Positions 7,672-15,511 of a DNA stretch of 19,972 nucleotides are shown in pieces; position 1 is the stretch's first letter; each line of letters opens with the position of its first letter. The notes under the pieces are model-generated. The model had not been told where the DNA came from. It saw only the letters and a program-made list of their open reading frames with translations, and searched no databases. A program made the translations under genes and the position numbers. Source of the stretch: a bacterium (GTDB lineage: Bacteria > CLD3 > SB21); NCBI GenBank assembly GCA_013360215.1, contig JABWCP010000037.1, positions 1-19,972 on the forward strand, written 5' to 3'.

Positions 7672-8327
7672 GCCGCCAAATGCGTTTTGAGATCAGAGAG
7701 ACGTGGGATGATCAAATCCGGATTCAAGGTTGCCAATTCTTCGGTCGAATGCATCCCGGATGTTACGGCGATAACAAAAACATTTGCTGATTTTGCCGCT
7801 TTGATATCCAAAGGACTGTCGCCGATGTAAACCGTTGTTTCGGGTGTGCCGGCTAATTCCTCAATAGCTTTGATCAATCCTTCCGGATGAGGCTTGAGAT
7901 GCGTGACGTCTTCGTACCCGATGACAATATCGAAATAATCATCCATTTCCTTTTCGATCAGCGTTTCCCATATCGTGGAGCGTCTTTTAGTAGAGACTAT
8001 GCCCAGTGTATAAAGTTCGTTATATAAGAATTCCAGTGTTTCGCGCACACCGTCCAGCATGACCGTATTGCGAACCATAGCACCGGTATCGGCATGCTCC
8101 ATAAAAAGAGATTTACACGTTTGTATTTTTTCTGCATCCGACGGGTCAATAAAACGAGCAAATGTATCTTCGAGCGAATAACCGATCATACGACGAATGG
8201 CGTCCGGGTGTCCTGGCGGCGCCCCCACTTTTTCCAGAGCAAAATTAACACAGGTGATGATACCTTCGGAAGAATCAGCAAGCGTATAGTCAAAATCAAA
8301 AAGAATTTGATGGATATTTTTATTCAC
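7668..8327 (-). CDS. HAD-family phosphatase, phosphoglycolate-phosphatase-like
   Basis: This 219-residue enzyme is a haloacid-dehalogenase hydrolase with all four motifs: [10 protein letters not shown] (nucleophile Asp11, acid/base Asp13), VSTK (Ser112/Thr113), Lys145 in HLKPHPEG, and [10 protein letters not shown] (Asp170, Asp174). The helical cap between 20 and 90 is that of the Gph/PpaX subgroup, so a small phosphate ester such as phosphoglycolate or pyrophosphate is a likely substrate, not decided by sequence. The start is a GTG overlapping the end of the chemoreceptor gene by 8 bases, with no clear SD site, so translation is probably coupled. No other in-frame start precedes motif I. The gene overlaps the SPOR lipoprotein by 4 bases. 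Confidence 0.85.
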   Translation of the reverse strand: MNKNIHQILFDFDYTLADSSEGIITCVNFALEKVGAPPGHPDAIRRMIGYSLEDTFARFIDPSDAEKIQTCKSLFMEHADTGAMVRNTVMLDGVRETLEFLYNELYTLGIVSTKRRSTIWETLIEKEMDDYFDIVIGYEDVTHLKPHPEGLIKAIEELAGTPETTVYIGDSPLDIKAAKSANVFVIAVTSGMHSTEELATLNPDLIIPRLSDLKTHLAA

Positions 8328-9951
8328 CGATTTTAAAACGCTTAACTGTTTTTTGAAGTGTCGTGGTAAGGTTATTAAGATATTCGGCGGACTTGGCTAT
8401 TTCGTTGATACCGCCGGCGATTTGTTGTGTTGCCGTATTGATCACTTTGACATTATCCGTGATCTGATCGCCCGTAACGGATTGCTCCTGACTCGAGACG
8501 GCTACCTGACTGACCATCATGGTGACATTTTTGAAGACGTCTGAAATTTCCTTCAAGCTGGACTTGGCTTCTTGTGAAAGACGTATGCCATTGGCGGCTT
8601 CTTCATTGCTACGTCCCATCAGATTGACAGCTTCGTTTACGTTGACCTGTATCTTGGATATGATGTCATTGATCTCGGTGGTGGAATGAGCCGTACGTTC
8701 GGCCAGTTTTTTGATTTCATCAGCTACAACTGCAAAACCTTTACCTTTTTCGCCGGCGCGTGTTGCTTCAATCGACGCATTAAGTGCGATCAGGTTCACT
8801 TGTTTAGTAATGTCGTCAATGATACTTACAACCTTAGTAATTTTTCGGCTGGATTCGGATAAAGAATTGACAACATTGGAAGACTGCTGAACCATGGCCA
8901 GCATTTTTTGCATACCGTCCACCGTTTCATCAATCACTTGCGAACCTTTATCGGCGCTACTCTGTGCGTGAATGGCCATTTCTTTGGTATTGCCGATATT
9001 GTGAGCGATCTCATAACTGGTTTTGCTCATTTCTTCGATAGCGGCGGTTACGCTGGCTGTTTGGCCCATTTGATCTTGTGCATTGCGCGCCATGTTTTCC
9101 GTACTCACGCCGATCTGTTTACTGGATGAAGATACAGCGGCGGTCGCATCGGCTACTTCGCGCAAGATCATGCGGAATGAGCTTAAGAAGCTATCCACGG
9201 TTTGCACCAATTGTCCGATTTCGTCCTTACGTTGCATATCAAACCGGGTATTCACACCATCGCGGTTGATCTTGAACGCAGCCTCACGTACCGGCAAAGC
9301 GATAGTCCGGGCAATGAGTGTACTAAACAAAATGCCGATTAACACTATAACTGTAGTTTCTATTATCAATGTCCATCTGGAATTTGAAAAATCATTTTCA
9401 AGATTGCTGACGCTTTTATTGATAAGTCCGGCTGTGATTTTTTTTCCATTGTCGCAGTAATCCATGACACGTTGATATGCCGCATCAAAATAAATATCTG
9501 ATTCCGTTCCGGCTTCTGATTTTATTTTTTGCTTTTTCAGTTCTAAGCGTTCATCTGCCGCATTGACCATATCCACCAATGCATACCGAATGCTTGTGAG
9601 TATCTCAATCAAAGCCGTGTCTTTGACAGCGGAATACGTTTGATTATCACGAGTCCCGCCATCTAATAATACGGATGCGTATTCGATGCCACCATTCCAA
9701 TGATTGTAAACTTCTTCCATACGAACCGAATTATCGCCGGACAACATTTCCTCAAACCAAAGGTGCCCCTTGGTCGTATGGTATTGAATTTCGACAATAG
9801 CGTTTTGCGCAGGTATCACATCTATTGCTGCTTTGGACATGCCAAACAAATCGGACATCTTGCTGATCGCAAAATAGGATAAGCCGATTAACATGGCGAG
9901 CAACGTGCCAAAACCGATGAGTAGTTTATACGTGATTTTGAGGTTTCTCAT
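8320..9951 (-). CDS. Methyl-accepting chemotaxis protein
   Basis: This 543-residue chemoreceptor has TM1 at about 8-29, a periplasmic helical sensor at 30-193, TM2 at about 194-216, a HAMP domain at about 215-268, and a long cytoplasmic coiled coil. The kinase-control tip (about 378-420: [28 protein letters not shown]) is intact, and a methylation-helix stretch [15 protein letters not shown] is near 297-311. The sensor contains [11 protein letters not shown] at 63-73 and LLDGG at 95-99. There is no CheR-docking pentapeptide at the C-terminus, which ends VKRFKIGE. It would signal through CheA/CheW, which are not in the window. The ATG has GAGG upstream. It is first in an operon with HAD, SPOR and hbd genes. 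Confidence 0.93.
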   Translation of the reverse strand: MRNLKITYKLLIGFGTLLAMLIGLSYFAISKMSDLFGMSKAAIDVIPAQNAIVEIQYHTTKGHLWFEEMLSGDNSVRMEEVYNHWNGGIEYASVLLDGGTRDNQTYSAVKDTALIEILTSIRYALVDMVNAADERLELKKQKIKSEAGTESDIYFDAAYQRVMDYCDNGKKITAGLINKSVSNLENDFSNSRWTLIIETTVIVLIGILFSTLIARTIALPVREAAFKINRDGVNTRFDMQRKDEIGQLVQTVDSFLSSFRMILREVADATAAVSSSSKQIGVSTENMARNAQDQMGQTASVTAAIEEMSKTSYEIAHNIGNTKEMAIHAQSSADKGSQVIDETVDGMQKMLAMVQQSSNVVNSLSESSRKITKVVSIIDDITKQVNLIALNASIEATRAGEKGKGFAVVADEIKKLAERTAHSTTEINDIISKIQVNVNEAVNLMGRSNEEAANGIRLSQEAKSSLKEISDVFKNVTMMVSQVAVSSQEQSVTGDQITDNVKVINTATQQIAGGINEIAKSAEYLNNLTTTLQKTVKRFKIGE

Positions 9952-10333
9952 AAGCCCTCGTAGGGGTATATATTGTCTTGTATGTAATTATATAAGCTTG
10001 CGAATTGCCGTTGATGCTTTATTTCTACACTTGATTCACGATATGAATCGCATAGTTATTTTGGTAATGCAACAAACGAACACACTTTAACTATAAGACT
10101 ATGAGCTATATTACAGCATTCGTCTTTGGAATAATTCTTGACGAAGTTTTGATTCTAAACAAGCAAATAACCGAAAATTTAACCGGTATCAAAAGAAATG
10201 CGTGTAAACTTACCGAATCAGCGTTAAAGATGCAAATAGGATTGTTAGTCACATCCGGTGGAGAGGAACGATTCGCACGGGCCTTTTATTTGCTTAAATC
10301 GTTAAGCAGGTCATACGTCAACGAGGTTAGAAT
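9952..10333. other. 382-base stretch without a convincing gene
   Basis: This interval lies between the chemoreceptor start and the HipA-like kinase stop. The part next to the chemoreceptor holds its likely promoter. At 10291-10308 there is a TGCTTAA-ATCG-TTAAGCA hairpin without a T-run. An open frame on + from 10101 to 10436 has no SD site and runs 103 bases into the antisense of the kinase gene. Its part from 10230 loosely resembles the start of a DsrE-like domain (MQIGLLVTSGG, then EVRIYATNSD) and could be a decayed fragment. No DUF3037 gene, a common partner of HipA-like kinases, is found here. Confidence 0.5.
9987..9992 (-). promoter_or_regulatory. Probable -10 box of the chemoreceptor operon
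   Basis: On the - strand a perfect TATAAT sits 35 bases before the ATG at 9951. A -35 match 17 bases upstream (ATCAAC) is poor. I looked for a flagellar sigma-28 promoter and saw none. Confidence 0.35.
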
Positions 10334-11029
10334 TTATGCGACGAATTCAGACATCGCGACGGCTCTGTGTATGATACGAGTCAACAACGTGTCTCTGCTA
10401 AAATGTGTTTCATTGATAATGGCGTCCGGTATTTGATGAATAATTGTCTTGAAGAGTTCGGGCGCATGTAATGCCGTATTATATTGTTTTTTGGAAATTG
10501 ACGGTACCTCAAATAAAACATGGTTATGGAAGAGCTCAAGAGTTTGTTTTACTCCCGGTTGAAATAAAGCCAACGCGCCATGATCAATGATCCATATTTT
10601 ATTATGGGTATCGCGAAGCAGATTATTTGCGCTGTTGGTTCTGTCCATATTCATAAAAAACAGGTCAATCGTATACAGAGCGGATACTAAAACCGGGTCC
10701 GCTAATAATTGATTATCAAACGCGATCGGAGAAGAGTCCGGTATATAGCTAATTCCAAGATTCCAGCCGAAACTTTTCTGAACGATGTCGTCAAACTCAT
10801 CGCTACCAAACGTCCAAGGCAAGTTATCCGGAATTTGTATCCATCGTGCGTCGGGTATGGGCCAACCCAATTGCGATGCGATGCGGGATACAATAAATTC
10901 AGAAACAAGGCTGATAGCGCCGTTACCGGAACCGCGCATTTTCAGGACGTAAGTCTGCGCGTTTTCCGTTTCGATCAAGGTTGGGAATGAACTGCCTCTA
11001 TATTGCTGTATAAATCGTTTAAGTTTCAA
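10334..11029 (-). CDS. HipA-like kinase domain protein
   Basis: This 231-residue protein matches the short HipA-like kinase family (PF20613 type), not full HipA toxins. The visible kinase-fold markers are VLKMRGSGNG with Lys30, Glu44 in a following helix, WPIPDARW, FGWNLGISYIP, then the active-site run IDLFFMNMDRTNSANNLL (Asp122, Asn127, Asp129, Asn135) and IIDHGALALF with Asp149. These are the expected nucleotide- and metal-binding positions, so the enzyme may be active. Its substrate is unknown. The start is a TTG at 11029 without an SD site; the nearby ATGs at 11033-11045 are out of frame and run into a stop. There is no HipB-type antitoxin and no DUF3037 partner beside it, so a toxin-antitoxin role is not supported. 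Confidence 0.8.
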   Translation of the reverse strand: MKLKRFIQQYRGSSFPTLIETENAQTYVLKMRGSGNGAISLVSEFIVSRIASQLGWPIPDARWIQIPDNLPWTFGSDEFDDIVQKSFGWNLGISYIPDSSPIAFDNQLLADPVLVSALYTIDLFFMNMDRTNSANNLLRDTHNKIWIIDHGALALFQPGVKQTLELFHNHVLFEVPSISKKQYNTALHAPELFKTIIHQIPDAIINETHFSRDTLLTRIIHRAVAMSEFVA

Positions 11030-11055
11030 AATTCATTGTCATGTTAAGATAAATA

Positions 11056-11087
11056 TGCCAACGACAGGCTTGACGGGTGCCGTGGCA
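11056..11087 (-). terminator. Possible weak terminator after the DUF4256 gene
   Basis: On the - strand TGCCACG (11087-11081) can pair with CGTTGGCA near 11063-11056 through a single bulge, and it is followed by the T-rich stretch TATTTATCTT. It lies between the DUF4256 stop and the HipA-like start. The stem is short, so this is tentative. Confidence 0.3.
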
Positions 11088-11122
11088 TTGCTTGCTACAA
11101 AACTAAAAACAGTAATCTGATC

Positions 11123-11668
11123 TCAAATTTTTAGCATTCCCCGAAAGCCGCGTGCGGCGTAATACGACTCGGCGCCGTTGTGGTAGACAAAAACATGGTC
11201 GTAACGACGATCGCAGAATAGTGCACCGCCAAGTTTTCTGATTGGATCGGGTGTTTTTATCCAGCTGGAAGTTTTAGTGTCGAATTCGCCTAATTTTTGT
11301 AATTCCCTGTATGCTTCTTCGGTTAAGATGTCTATGCCCATGCGTGCAGCCACATCCATCGCGTTGTCTTTAGGTTTGTGTTCTTTGCGAGCGTCTAATG
11401 CTTCTTTATCATAGCATAGACTTCGACGTCCGGCGGGGCTTTCCGGCGCACAATCACAGAAAATATATTCGCCTGTTTTTTTATCAAAGCCTATGACATC
11501 CGGTTCACCTCCGGTTTCCTCCATCATTTGGAGAGGTTTTAATTTGCGTGCGTTTTTTTCCAATTTAGCGCAAATATCCGCCCATTTAAGGGTTTTGTGG
11601 CGATGCATATTTTGTGTAAAGCGCTTTTCCAACACATCCAAGAGTTGGGAGTGATTCTTTTTTGTCAT
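11123..11668 (-). CDS. DUF4256-family protein
   Basis: This 181-residue protein matches the DUF4256 family along its whole length. Recognisable segments are METGG-like EETGGEPDVIGFD near 46-58, the Cys/Asp-rich YIFCDCAPESPAGRRS (about 69-84), LTEEAYRELQ, and the C-terminal GGALFCDRRYDHVFVYHNG, then YYAARGFRG. No export signal or membrane segment is present, so it is cytoplasmic. The family function is unknown. The ATG is preceded by an A-run but no SD site. It is 93 bases from the HipA-like gene; shared expression is possible but not shown. A 14-base palindrome lies upstream at 11727-11740. Confidence 0.85.
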   Translation of the reverse strand: MTKKNHSQLLDVLEKRFTQNMHRHKTLKWADICAKLEKNARKLKPLQMMEETGGEPDVIGFDKKTGEYIFCDCAPESPAGRRSLCYDKEALDARKEHKPKDNAMDVAARMGIDILTEEAYRELQKLGEFDTKTSSWIKTPDPIRKLGGALFCDRRYDHVFVYHNGAESYYAARGFRGMLKI

Positions 11669-11726
11669 TTTTTTTGGAGTTTAGTTTTTTAAAAATACGT
11701 TATAAAAATCCAATGAAATAACGGTT

Positions 11727-11740
11727 ATCAATCGATTGAT
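11727..11740. repeat. Perfect 14-base palindrome (possible operator)
   Basis: ATCAATCGATTGAT reads the same on both strands. It lies 59 bases upstream of the DUF4256 start in an AT-rich intergenic stretch, a plausible place for a dimeric regulator site. There is no further evidence. Confidence 0.3.
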
Positions 11741-11818
11741 GATTCTATAAAAAATTTTGTACTAACTACAACAATAAATAATTTTTTAGGAAAAAAATTC
11801 AAGTAAGTTATCGAAGAA

Positions 11819-12298
11819 TTATATTGAAATTTTGATATGCTCTCGGCTTAATGAATGATGTGCAAAATCGTCCTCAACGCTGTATGCGCAGATGAGCCAA
11901 AGATGGCTGCCTTTAATAAATGATTTATGGTATTGATCGCTGGATTGGCAAGGCATTGAGAATTTCAGAATCGTACCGACATCATTTTCAAAACATAGCG
12001 TATGATCAATAGTGCTTTGAATTCTAAGTCCTTCTACCTTTTGATGTACGCCTATAGAGGAGACATATTGATCTTCGACAATGGTTTTGTCTCTAAAGTA
12101 AGCGCCCATAACTAAGTTGGAACCAATAATCTCATTTTTATCATTAAAACCAAGCGCTACCCATCCCTTTGTCGGTGCAAAAACCTCAAAAAAGACACGA
12201 TCATTTTTCAAATTCCATTTAATGTTCATGTTTCCTACAGAAATTTGCTTACAGGGCATTGTAAGTATAACCATTAGTAGAGTAGATAAATTTATCAT
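11819..12298 (-). CDS. DOMON-domain protein
   Basis: This 159-residue protein is essentially a single DOMON domain. The pattern IKWNLKNDRVFFEVFAPT, GWVALGF, SNLVMGAY, VEDQY and the closing WLICAYSVEDDFAHHS with a final Arg fits the family. DOMON is an extracytoplasmic beta-sandwich that binds haem or sugars, often in redox proteins. Residues 1-16 are hydrophobic and end MPC, which may be a poor lipoprotein signal; typical lipobox residues are lacking, so export is uncertain. The ATG has no SD site, but it overlaps by ATGA a frame that continues from the upstream ester-cyclase gene, suggesting coupled translation in the past. It lies in the AT-rich block and is the last gene of that set. No partner cytochrome is near. 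Confidence 0.75.
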   Translation of the reverse strand: MINLSTLLMVILTMPCKQISVGNMNIKWNLKNDRVFFEVFAPTKGWVALGFNDKNEIIGSNLVMGAYFRDKTIVEDQYVSSIGVHQKVEGLRIQSTIDHTLCFENDVGTILKFSMPCQSSDQYHKSFIKGSHLWLICAYSVEDDFAHHSLSREHIKISI

Positions 12299-12336
12299 GG
12301 TTTAGAGATTTCATTAAGAACATCTGTAAAATTACT

Positions 12337-12714
12337 TTACCCCCAATGCTCTACATACTGACCGTTATTTAAACGAATAATATCTATTATATTTATTTCG
12401 ACTTCTTTTTGTGATGCCACTATTCCGAAAATTTCACCGGTATGTTTTCCTTTTATTTTTTTTCTAGTAGCAACCAAGTCCCCTTCAGCAATCTGGTCAA
12501 GAATTTCAACTTTTAGGTCTGAAAAACCTTTATGTAAAATATTATTGATAAAAAAATCAAAACTGGCCTTACCATTGGGTGCATTCGGCGGAGCAGAATG
12601 GTTAATAACTTGTTCGGATAACAATTGATCGAAAGAACTTTTGCTGGCGATTTCGATACACTCTTTGTTAAATTTTTGAACAATTGTTTTGTTAAGTTCC
12701 GACTGGTTTTTCAT
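12337..12714 (-). CDS. SnoaL-like ester cyclase, probably truncated at its C-terminus
   Basis: This 125-residue protein is of the SnoaL/NTF2-like ester-cyclase family: a helical start, VINHSAPPNAPNG near the pocket, then strands VATRKKIKGKHTGEIFGI and a final strand QYVEHWG. Relatives are small alpha+beta cone proteins whose reactions are mostly unknown. The start is the ATG at 12714, with GGGGG five bases upstream; an earlier TTG at 12738 is less likely. The frame ends in TAA right after EHWG. In relatives a C-terminal helix follows at this point. The same frame, past the TAA, encodes SNFTDVLNEISKP and ends TGA at 12297-12295, overlapping the next ATG. This looks like a recent nonsense change or a base error. 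Confidence 0.75.
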   Translation of the reverse strand: MKNQSELNKTIVQKFNKECIEIASKSSFDQLLSEQVINHSAPPNAPNGKASFDFFINNILHKGFSDLKVEILDQIAEGDLVATRKKIKGKHTGEIFGIVASQKEVEINIIDIIRLNNGQYVEHWG

Positions 12715-12811
12715 AATAACCCCTTTTTTTTTGAACAATCATTGTGCACAAAAATAAGGTTTTATAAAAAGAAGAGTTAGGCCAACCGGCTCAATTCCTA
12801 TTCCTATGAGT

Positions 12812-13675
12812 TCATTTAGATGAAAAATAATTTTTAGGTGAAAATCCAAAATGTTTTTTAAAAGCTTTGGTGAAACCGGTATGAGTTTCAAAACCGAGTT
12901 GAAACCAGATATCGCTGGGCTTTGTTTTTTCGACCGTAAGCATGTGTACAGCTTTGTCCATTTTTCTTCTTAAAAGCCATGCATTGGGGGATATTCCGTA
13001 TATTTTTTGGAAATGGCGTTTAAATGTAGATAAACTCAGATTGCACAAAAAGGACAGTTCATGAAGCGTGAGATTGTTTAAAGCGTTTGACTCCATCACG
13101 CTTCGGATCGTCATTTCAACTTGAGTGATGGATTCGGTCGTTTTAAAATTTAAGAAATTACGGGTATGATGCTCAAGCAGGTAAAGCAAAAGTTCTCTTA
13201 ATTTCAATTGCTTCATTGATTCAGATAGAGTTCCATGTTTTTTTAAACTTAGTAGAAGGGAGTTTATATAGTTAATTATAAAGTCGTCTTTTCTAAAAGA
13301 AACATAAGGACTGCTCTGAATTCGAAGATTTTTCTTTAACGTATTTATTACACTCGCATATGTTACACAGAAATCAGCCAATTCTTCCCGGCTGAAAAAA
13401 ATCAAAACACTTTCAAAGGGTCCTTGGCTTGAAATGTCAATTGTTGCAATACAATTGCCGGTCGTAAGCATATGGATTTCATTTTCATTCGCGTGAACAG
13501 TTTTTTCTGAAAAATACATGGTTTTATGTCCGCGTATGACCAGACTAATTGCATTCATTGTCAAAACGGATCGTTCTTTGATGCTATTTGTTTGAGCAAG
13601 GTAATGATGCATGATAACCGAACTTCGATTTTCGGATCCGCGGGAATTTTTTTGTGGAAGACTTATAGTTTTCAT
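12812..13675 (-). CDS. AraC-family transcriptional regulator
   Basis: This 287-residue protein has a C-terminal AraC/XylS DNA-binding domain with two helix-turn-helix units. The first is near 203-224 (LHELSFLCNLSLSTFKRHFQ) and the second near 253-275 (PSDIWFQLGFETHTGFTKAF), followed by the family signature KHFGFSPKNYF. The N-terminal 180 residues are probably a beta-type ligand or partner domain like that of ExsA-type regulators (SLVIRGHKTMYFSE, then a Gly/Asn turn). The ATG at 13675 has no SD site. The ester-cyclase and DOMON genes follow in the same direction, 97 bases downstream, and are its most likely targets, though this is inferred from position only. The gene is AT-rich relative to the rest of the window. 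Confidence 0.9.
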   Translation of the reverse strand: MKTISLPQKNSRGSENRSSVIMHHYLAQTNSIKERSVLTMNAISLVIRGHKTMYFSEKTVHANENEIHMLTTGNCIATIDISSQGPFESVLIFFSREELADFCVTYASVINTLKKNLRIQSSPYVSFRKDDFIINYINSLLLSLKKHGTLSESMKQLKLRELLLYLLEHHTRNFLNFKTTESITQVEMTIRSVMESNALNNLTLHELSFLCNLSLSTFKRHFQKIYGISPNAWLLRRKMDKAVHMLTVEKTKPSDIWFQLGFETHTGFTKAFKKHFGFSPKNYFSSK

Positions 13676-13808
13676 GAATGATTTTTATAAATGCAGTTTT
13701 TTTCTAAAAATTAGATTCAATCCATGGCGATATGAATACTTATTAAAAAAAGGAATTGGTATGAAAAGCAATGGTCATTCACTCTTAAAGATAGTTAATC
13801 ATTATTAT

Positions 13809-14327
13809 TTATAGCTTTTTCATCATCAGAATATCGGTTTGTATATCATCACCCAAACGAAAGGGATGCGAGCCAAACGCGACAAATCCGAGCTTATTAT
13901 AAAATGCAATAGCGTTATCATTCTTTTCCCACACGCCCAACCAAACATGATCTGCTTTTGATTCTCGTGCTATATGCATTGCTTTTTCGTACAGGGAAAG
14001 CCCGACTTTTTTTCCTTGAAAATCGCGTCGCACATAAATTCTTTCGATTTCTAACGAATAAATATTTTTTGTTTCGGCTGACGATGGGCGGAGGTTTATT
14101 TTTACATAACCGACGATATCGTGTCCTGATTTGGCAAAATAAAACCGGGAATGAACATCACGCAATTCATCGGTAAGACGTTCAATTGAAAATGATTCGT
14201 CCAGATATTTCTGCATGTTTTCTTTTGTGTTTTGCTCGGAAAAAGTCTCATAAAACGTTTGACGGCTGATAAGTGTCAGTTTTTCTGCATCCTCCGGTAT
14301 CGCTCTGACAATAATCACTTTATCCAT
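13809..14327 (-). CDS. PaiA-type GNAT N-acetyltransferase
   Basis: This 172-residue protein is a GNAT acetyltransferase resembling PaiA-type diamine/polyamine acetyltransferases. ETFSEQNTKENMQKYLDES in the N-terminal helices, LEIERIYVRRDFQGKKVGLS (the acetyl-CoA pyrophosphate loop, Q-G-K-K-V-G), VWLGVWEKNDNAIAFYNKLGF and the end GDDIQTDILMMKK all fit. It would transfer acetyl from acetyl-CoA to an amine such as spermidine; the exact substrate is not fixed by sequence. The start chosen is the ATG at 14327, beside the usual IRVRA-like first strand. An upstream in-frame TTG at 14354 lies within the gnd hairpin and is unlikely. No SD site is visible. It lies downstream of gnd, so it may rely on read-through or its own weak promoter. 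Confidence 0.85.
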   Translation of the reverse strand: MDKVIIVRAIPEDAEKLTLISRQTFYETFSEQNTKENMQKYLDESFSIERLTDELRDVHSRFYFAKSGHDIVGYVKINLRPSSAETKNIYSLEIERIYVRRDFQGKKVGLSLYEKAMHIARESKADHVWLGVWEKNDNAIAFYNKLGFVAFGSHPFRLGDDIQTDILMMKKL

Positions 14328-14352
14328 GAATACATTTTTGAAGTTTAATAAC

Positions 14353-14382
14353 AAAGCCTATTCGTTGGAACGAATAGGCTTT
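14353..14382 (-). terminator. Intrinsic terminator after gnd
   Basis: The arms aaagcctattcgtt (14353-14366) and aacgaataggcttt (14369-14382) are perfect 14-base complements separated by GG. On the - strand the stem is followed by a loose T-rich tract (gttattaaac). It starts 24 bases after the gnd stop, as expected for a terminator. Confidence 0.75.
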
Positions 14383-14405
14383 GGGTAACGCGCTATATTA
14401 AAAAA

Positions 14406-15302
14406 TTATTTTTTAACTTCGTGACCGCCGAATTGGTTGCGCATCATAGCGAGCATTTTAGCCGCAAAGCTTTCCGGTTGGCGAGAGTGGAAACGCTCGA
14501 AAAGAGACAGTGTAATGATGGGTGCAGGTACGTCTTTCTCCATCGCTTCGAGGATAGTCCATCGGCCTTCGCCGGAGTCGGCCACCCAACCTTTGATACC
14601 GTCGAGCGTCGGATTTTTTTTGAGCCCTTCGGCGGTGAGTTCGAGAAGCCATGAGCGTACCACAGAACCTTGCATCCACAGATCGGCAATGCGTGCAATA
14701 TCCAGTTTATATTCAGATGCTTTCATAATTTCAAAACCTTCGGCATAGGCTTGCATCATACCGTATTCGATTCCATTGTGAACCATTTTTACCATGTGGC
14801 CACTGCCATGTGCGCCCATGTGCGCCCAACCGTTATTGGGCGGCGCAAGTGTCGTCAGGATCGGTGAAAGGAAATCCACATCGGCTTTATTACCGCCGAC
14901 CATCATGCAGTAACCGTTTTGCAGGCCCCATACGCCGCCGCTGGTACCAACATCCACATAACAAATACCTTTGGCTTCGAGTTCCTTGGCACGGCGTACA
15001 TCGTCTTTATAGTACGAATTACCACCGTCAATAATGATGTCTCCTTTGCCGAGAATGTTAGCCAGTTTGGCGACGGTATCTTCTGTAGGCTTGCCCGCAG
15101 GAACCATGATCCATACCGCTTTACGGCCTTTGAGCTTTCCCACAAGGTCTTCATAGGAAGAAGCGCCGGTCATTCCTTTTTCTGTAAGGCCTTTCACGAC
15201 ATCGGGATTGAGGTCGTAACCGACGATTTCATGTTTATCGCGCATCAGGCGCTGTACCATAAAACCGCCCATTTTTCCAAGGCCGATAAATCCGAGTTGC
15301 AT
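14406..15302 (-). CDS. gnd: 6-phosphogluconate dehydrogenase, short (GndA/YqeC) type
   Basis: This 298-residue enzyme oxidises and decarboxylates 6-phosphogluconate to ribulose 5-phosphate. GLGKMG (7-12) is the dinucleotide loop. IDGGNSYYKDD (91-101) and TSGGVWG (120-126) are the substrate-site signatures, and catalytic Lys172 lies in HMVKMVHNGIEY. At the end of the second Rossmann strand Asp30 is present (VGYDLNPD) instead of the Asn-Arg-Ser/Thr set of NADP-specific enzymes, so NAD+ is the likely cofactor. The length of about 300 fits the short class, not the 470-residue class of E. coli. The ATG has a strong GGAGG six bases upstream. It appears to be transcribed alone and is closed by the hairpin at 14353-14382. 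No other pentose-phosphate gene is in view. Confidence 0.93.
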   Translation of the reverse strand: MQLGFIGLGKMGGFMVQRLMRDKHEIVGYDLNPDVVKGLTEKGMTGASSYEDLVGKLKGRKAVWIMVPAGKPTEDTVAKLANILGKGDIIIDGGNSYYKDDVRRAKELEAKGICYVDVGTSGGVWGLQNGYCMMVGGNKADVDFLSPILTTLAPPNNGWAHMGAHGSGHMVKMVHNGIEYGMMQAYAEGFEIMKASEYKLDIARIADLWMQGSVVRSWLLELTAEGLKKNPTLDGIKGWVADSGEGRWTILEAMEKDVPAPIITLSLFERFHSRQPESFAAKMLAMMRNQFGGHEVKK

Positions 15303-15511
15303 AAAATACCTCCGGTAAAAAATTGGTGGACTATAAAACGTTCAACGAATGATTTCAGTAGTTGTGGAAAGGCGCATGAATTTGATCAAAAGCGCAGATA
15401 AATGCAAAATGTTTTATGGTTGAACTGATACTGTTCTGACTCAATTAAAAAATAGTGCGGCTCAATGTTTTTTGAAACTTGACGGGTGCAGAGATTTTTG
15501 ATCGTGGGATA

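Noticed and set aside
6988-7830. 280-codon + frame opposite hbd, SPOR and HAD genes
   Set aside because: It is antisense to three well-supported genes and has no protein family pattern; it is a shadow frame.
10101-10436. 111-codon + frame partly resembling a DsrE-like start
   Set aside because: It has no SD site at 10101 or 10230 and its last third is antisense to the well-supported HipA-like kinase. The resemblance is short and may be chance, so it is only noted under the gene-poor stretch.
10334-11029. Toxin-antitoxin system with HipA
   Set aside because: The protein is the short HipA-like type and there is no HipB-like helix-turn-helix gene beside it.
13761-13814. 17-codon + frame with AGGAA upstream, ahead of the AraC gene on the opposite strand
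   Set aside because: It is very short, has no recognisable pattern, and overlaps the stop of the acetyltransferase on the other strand.
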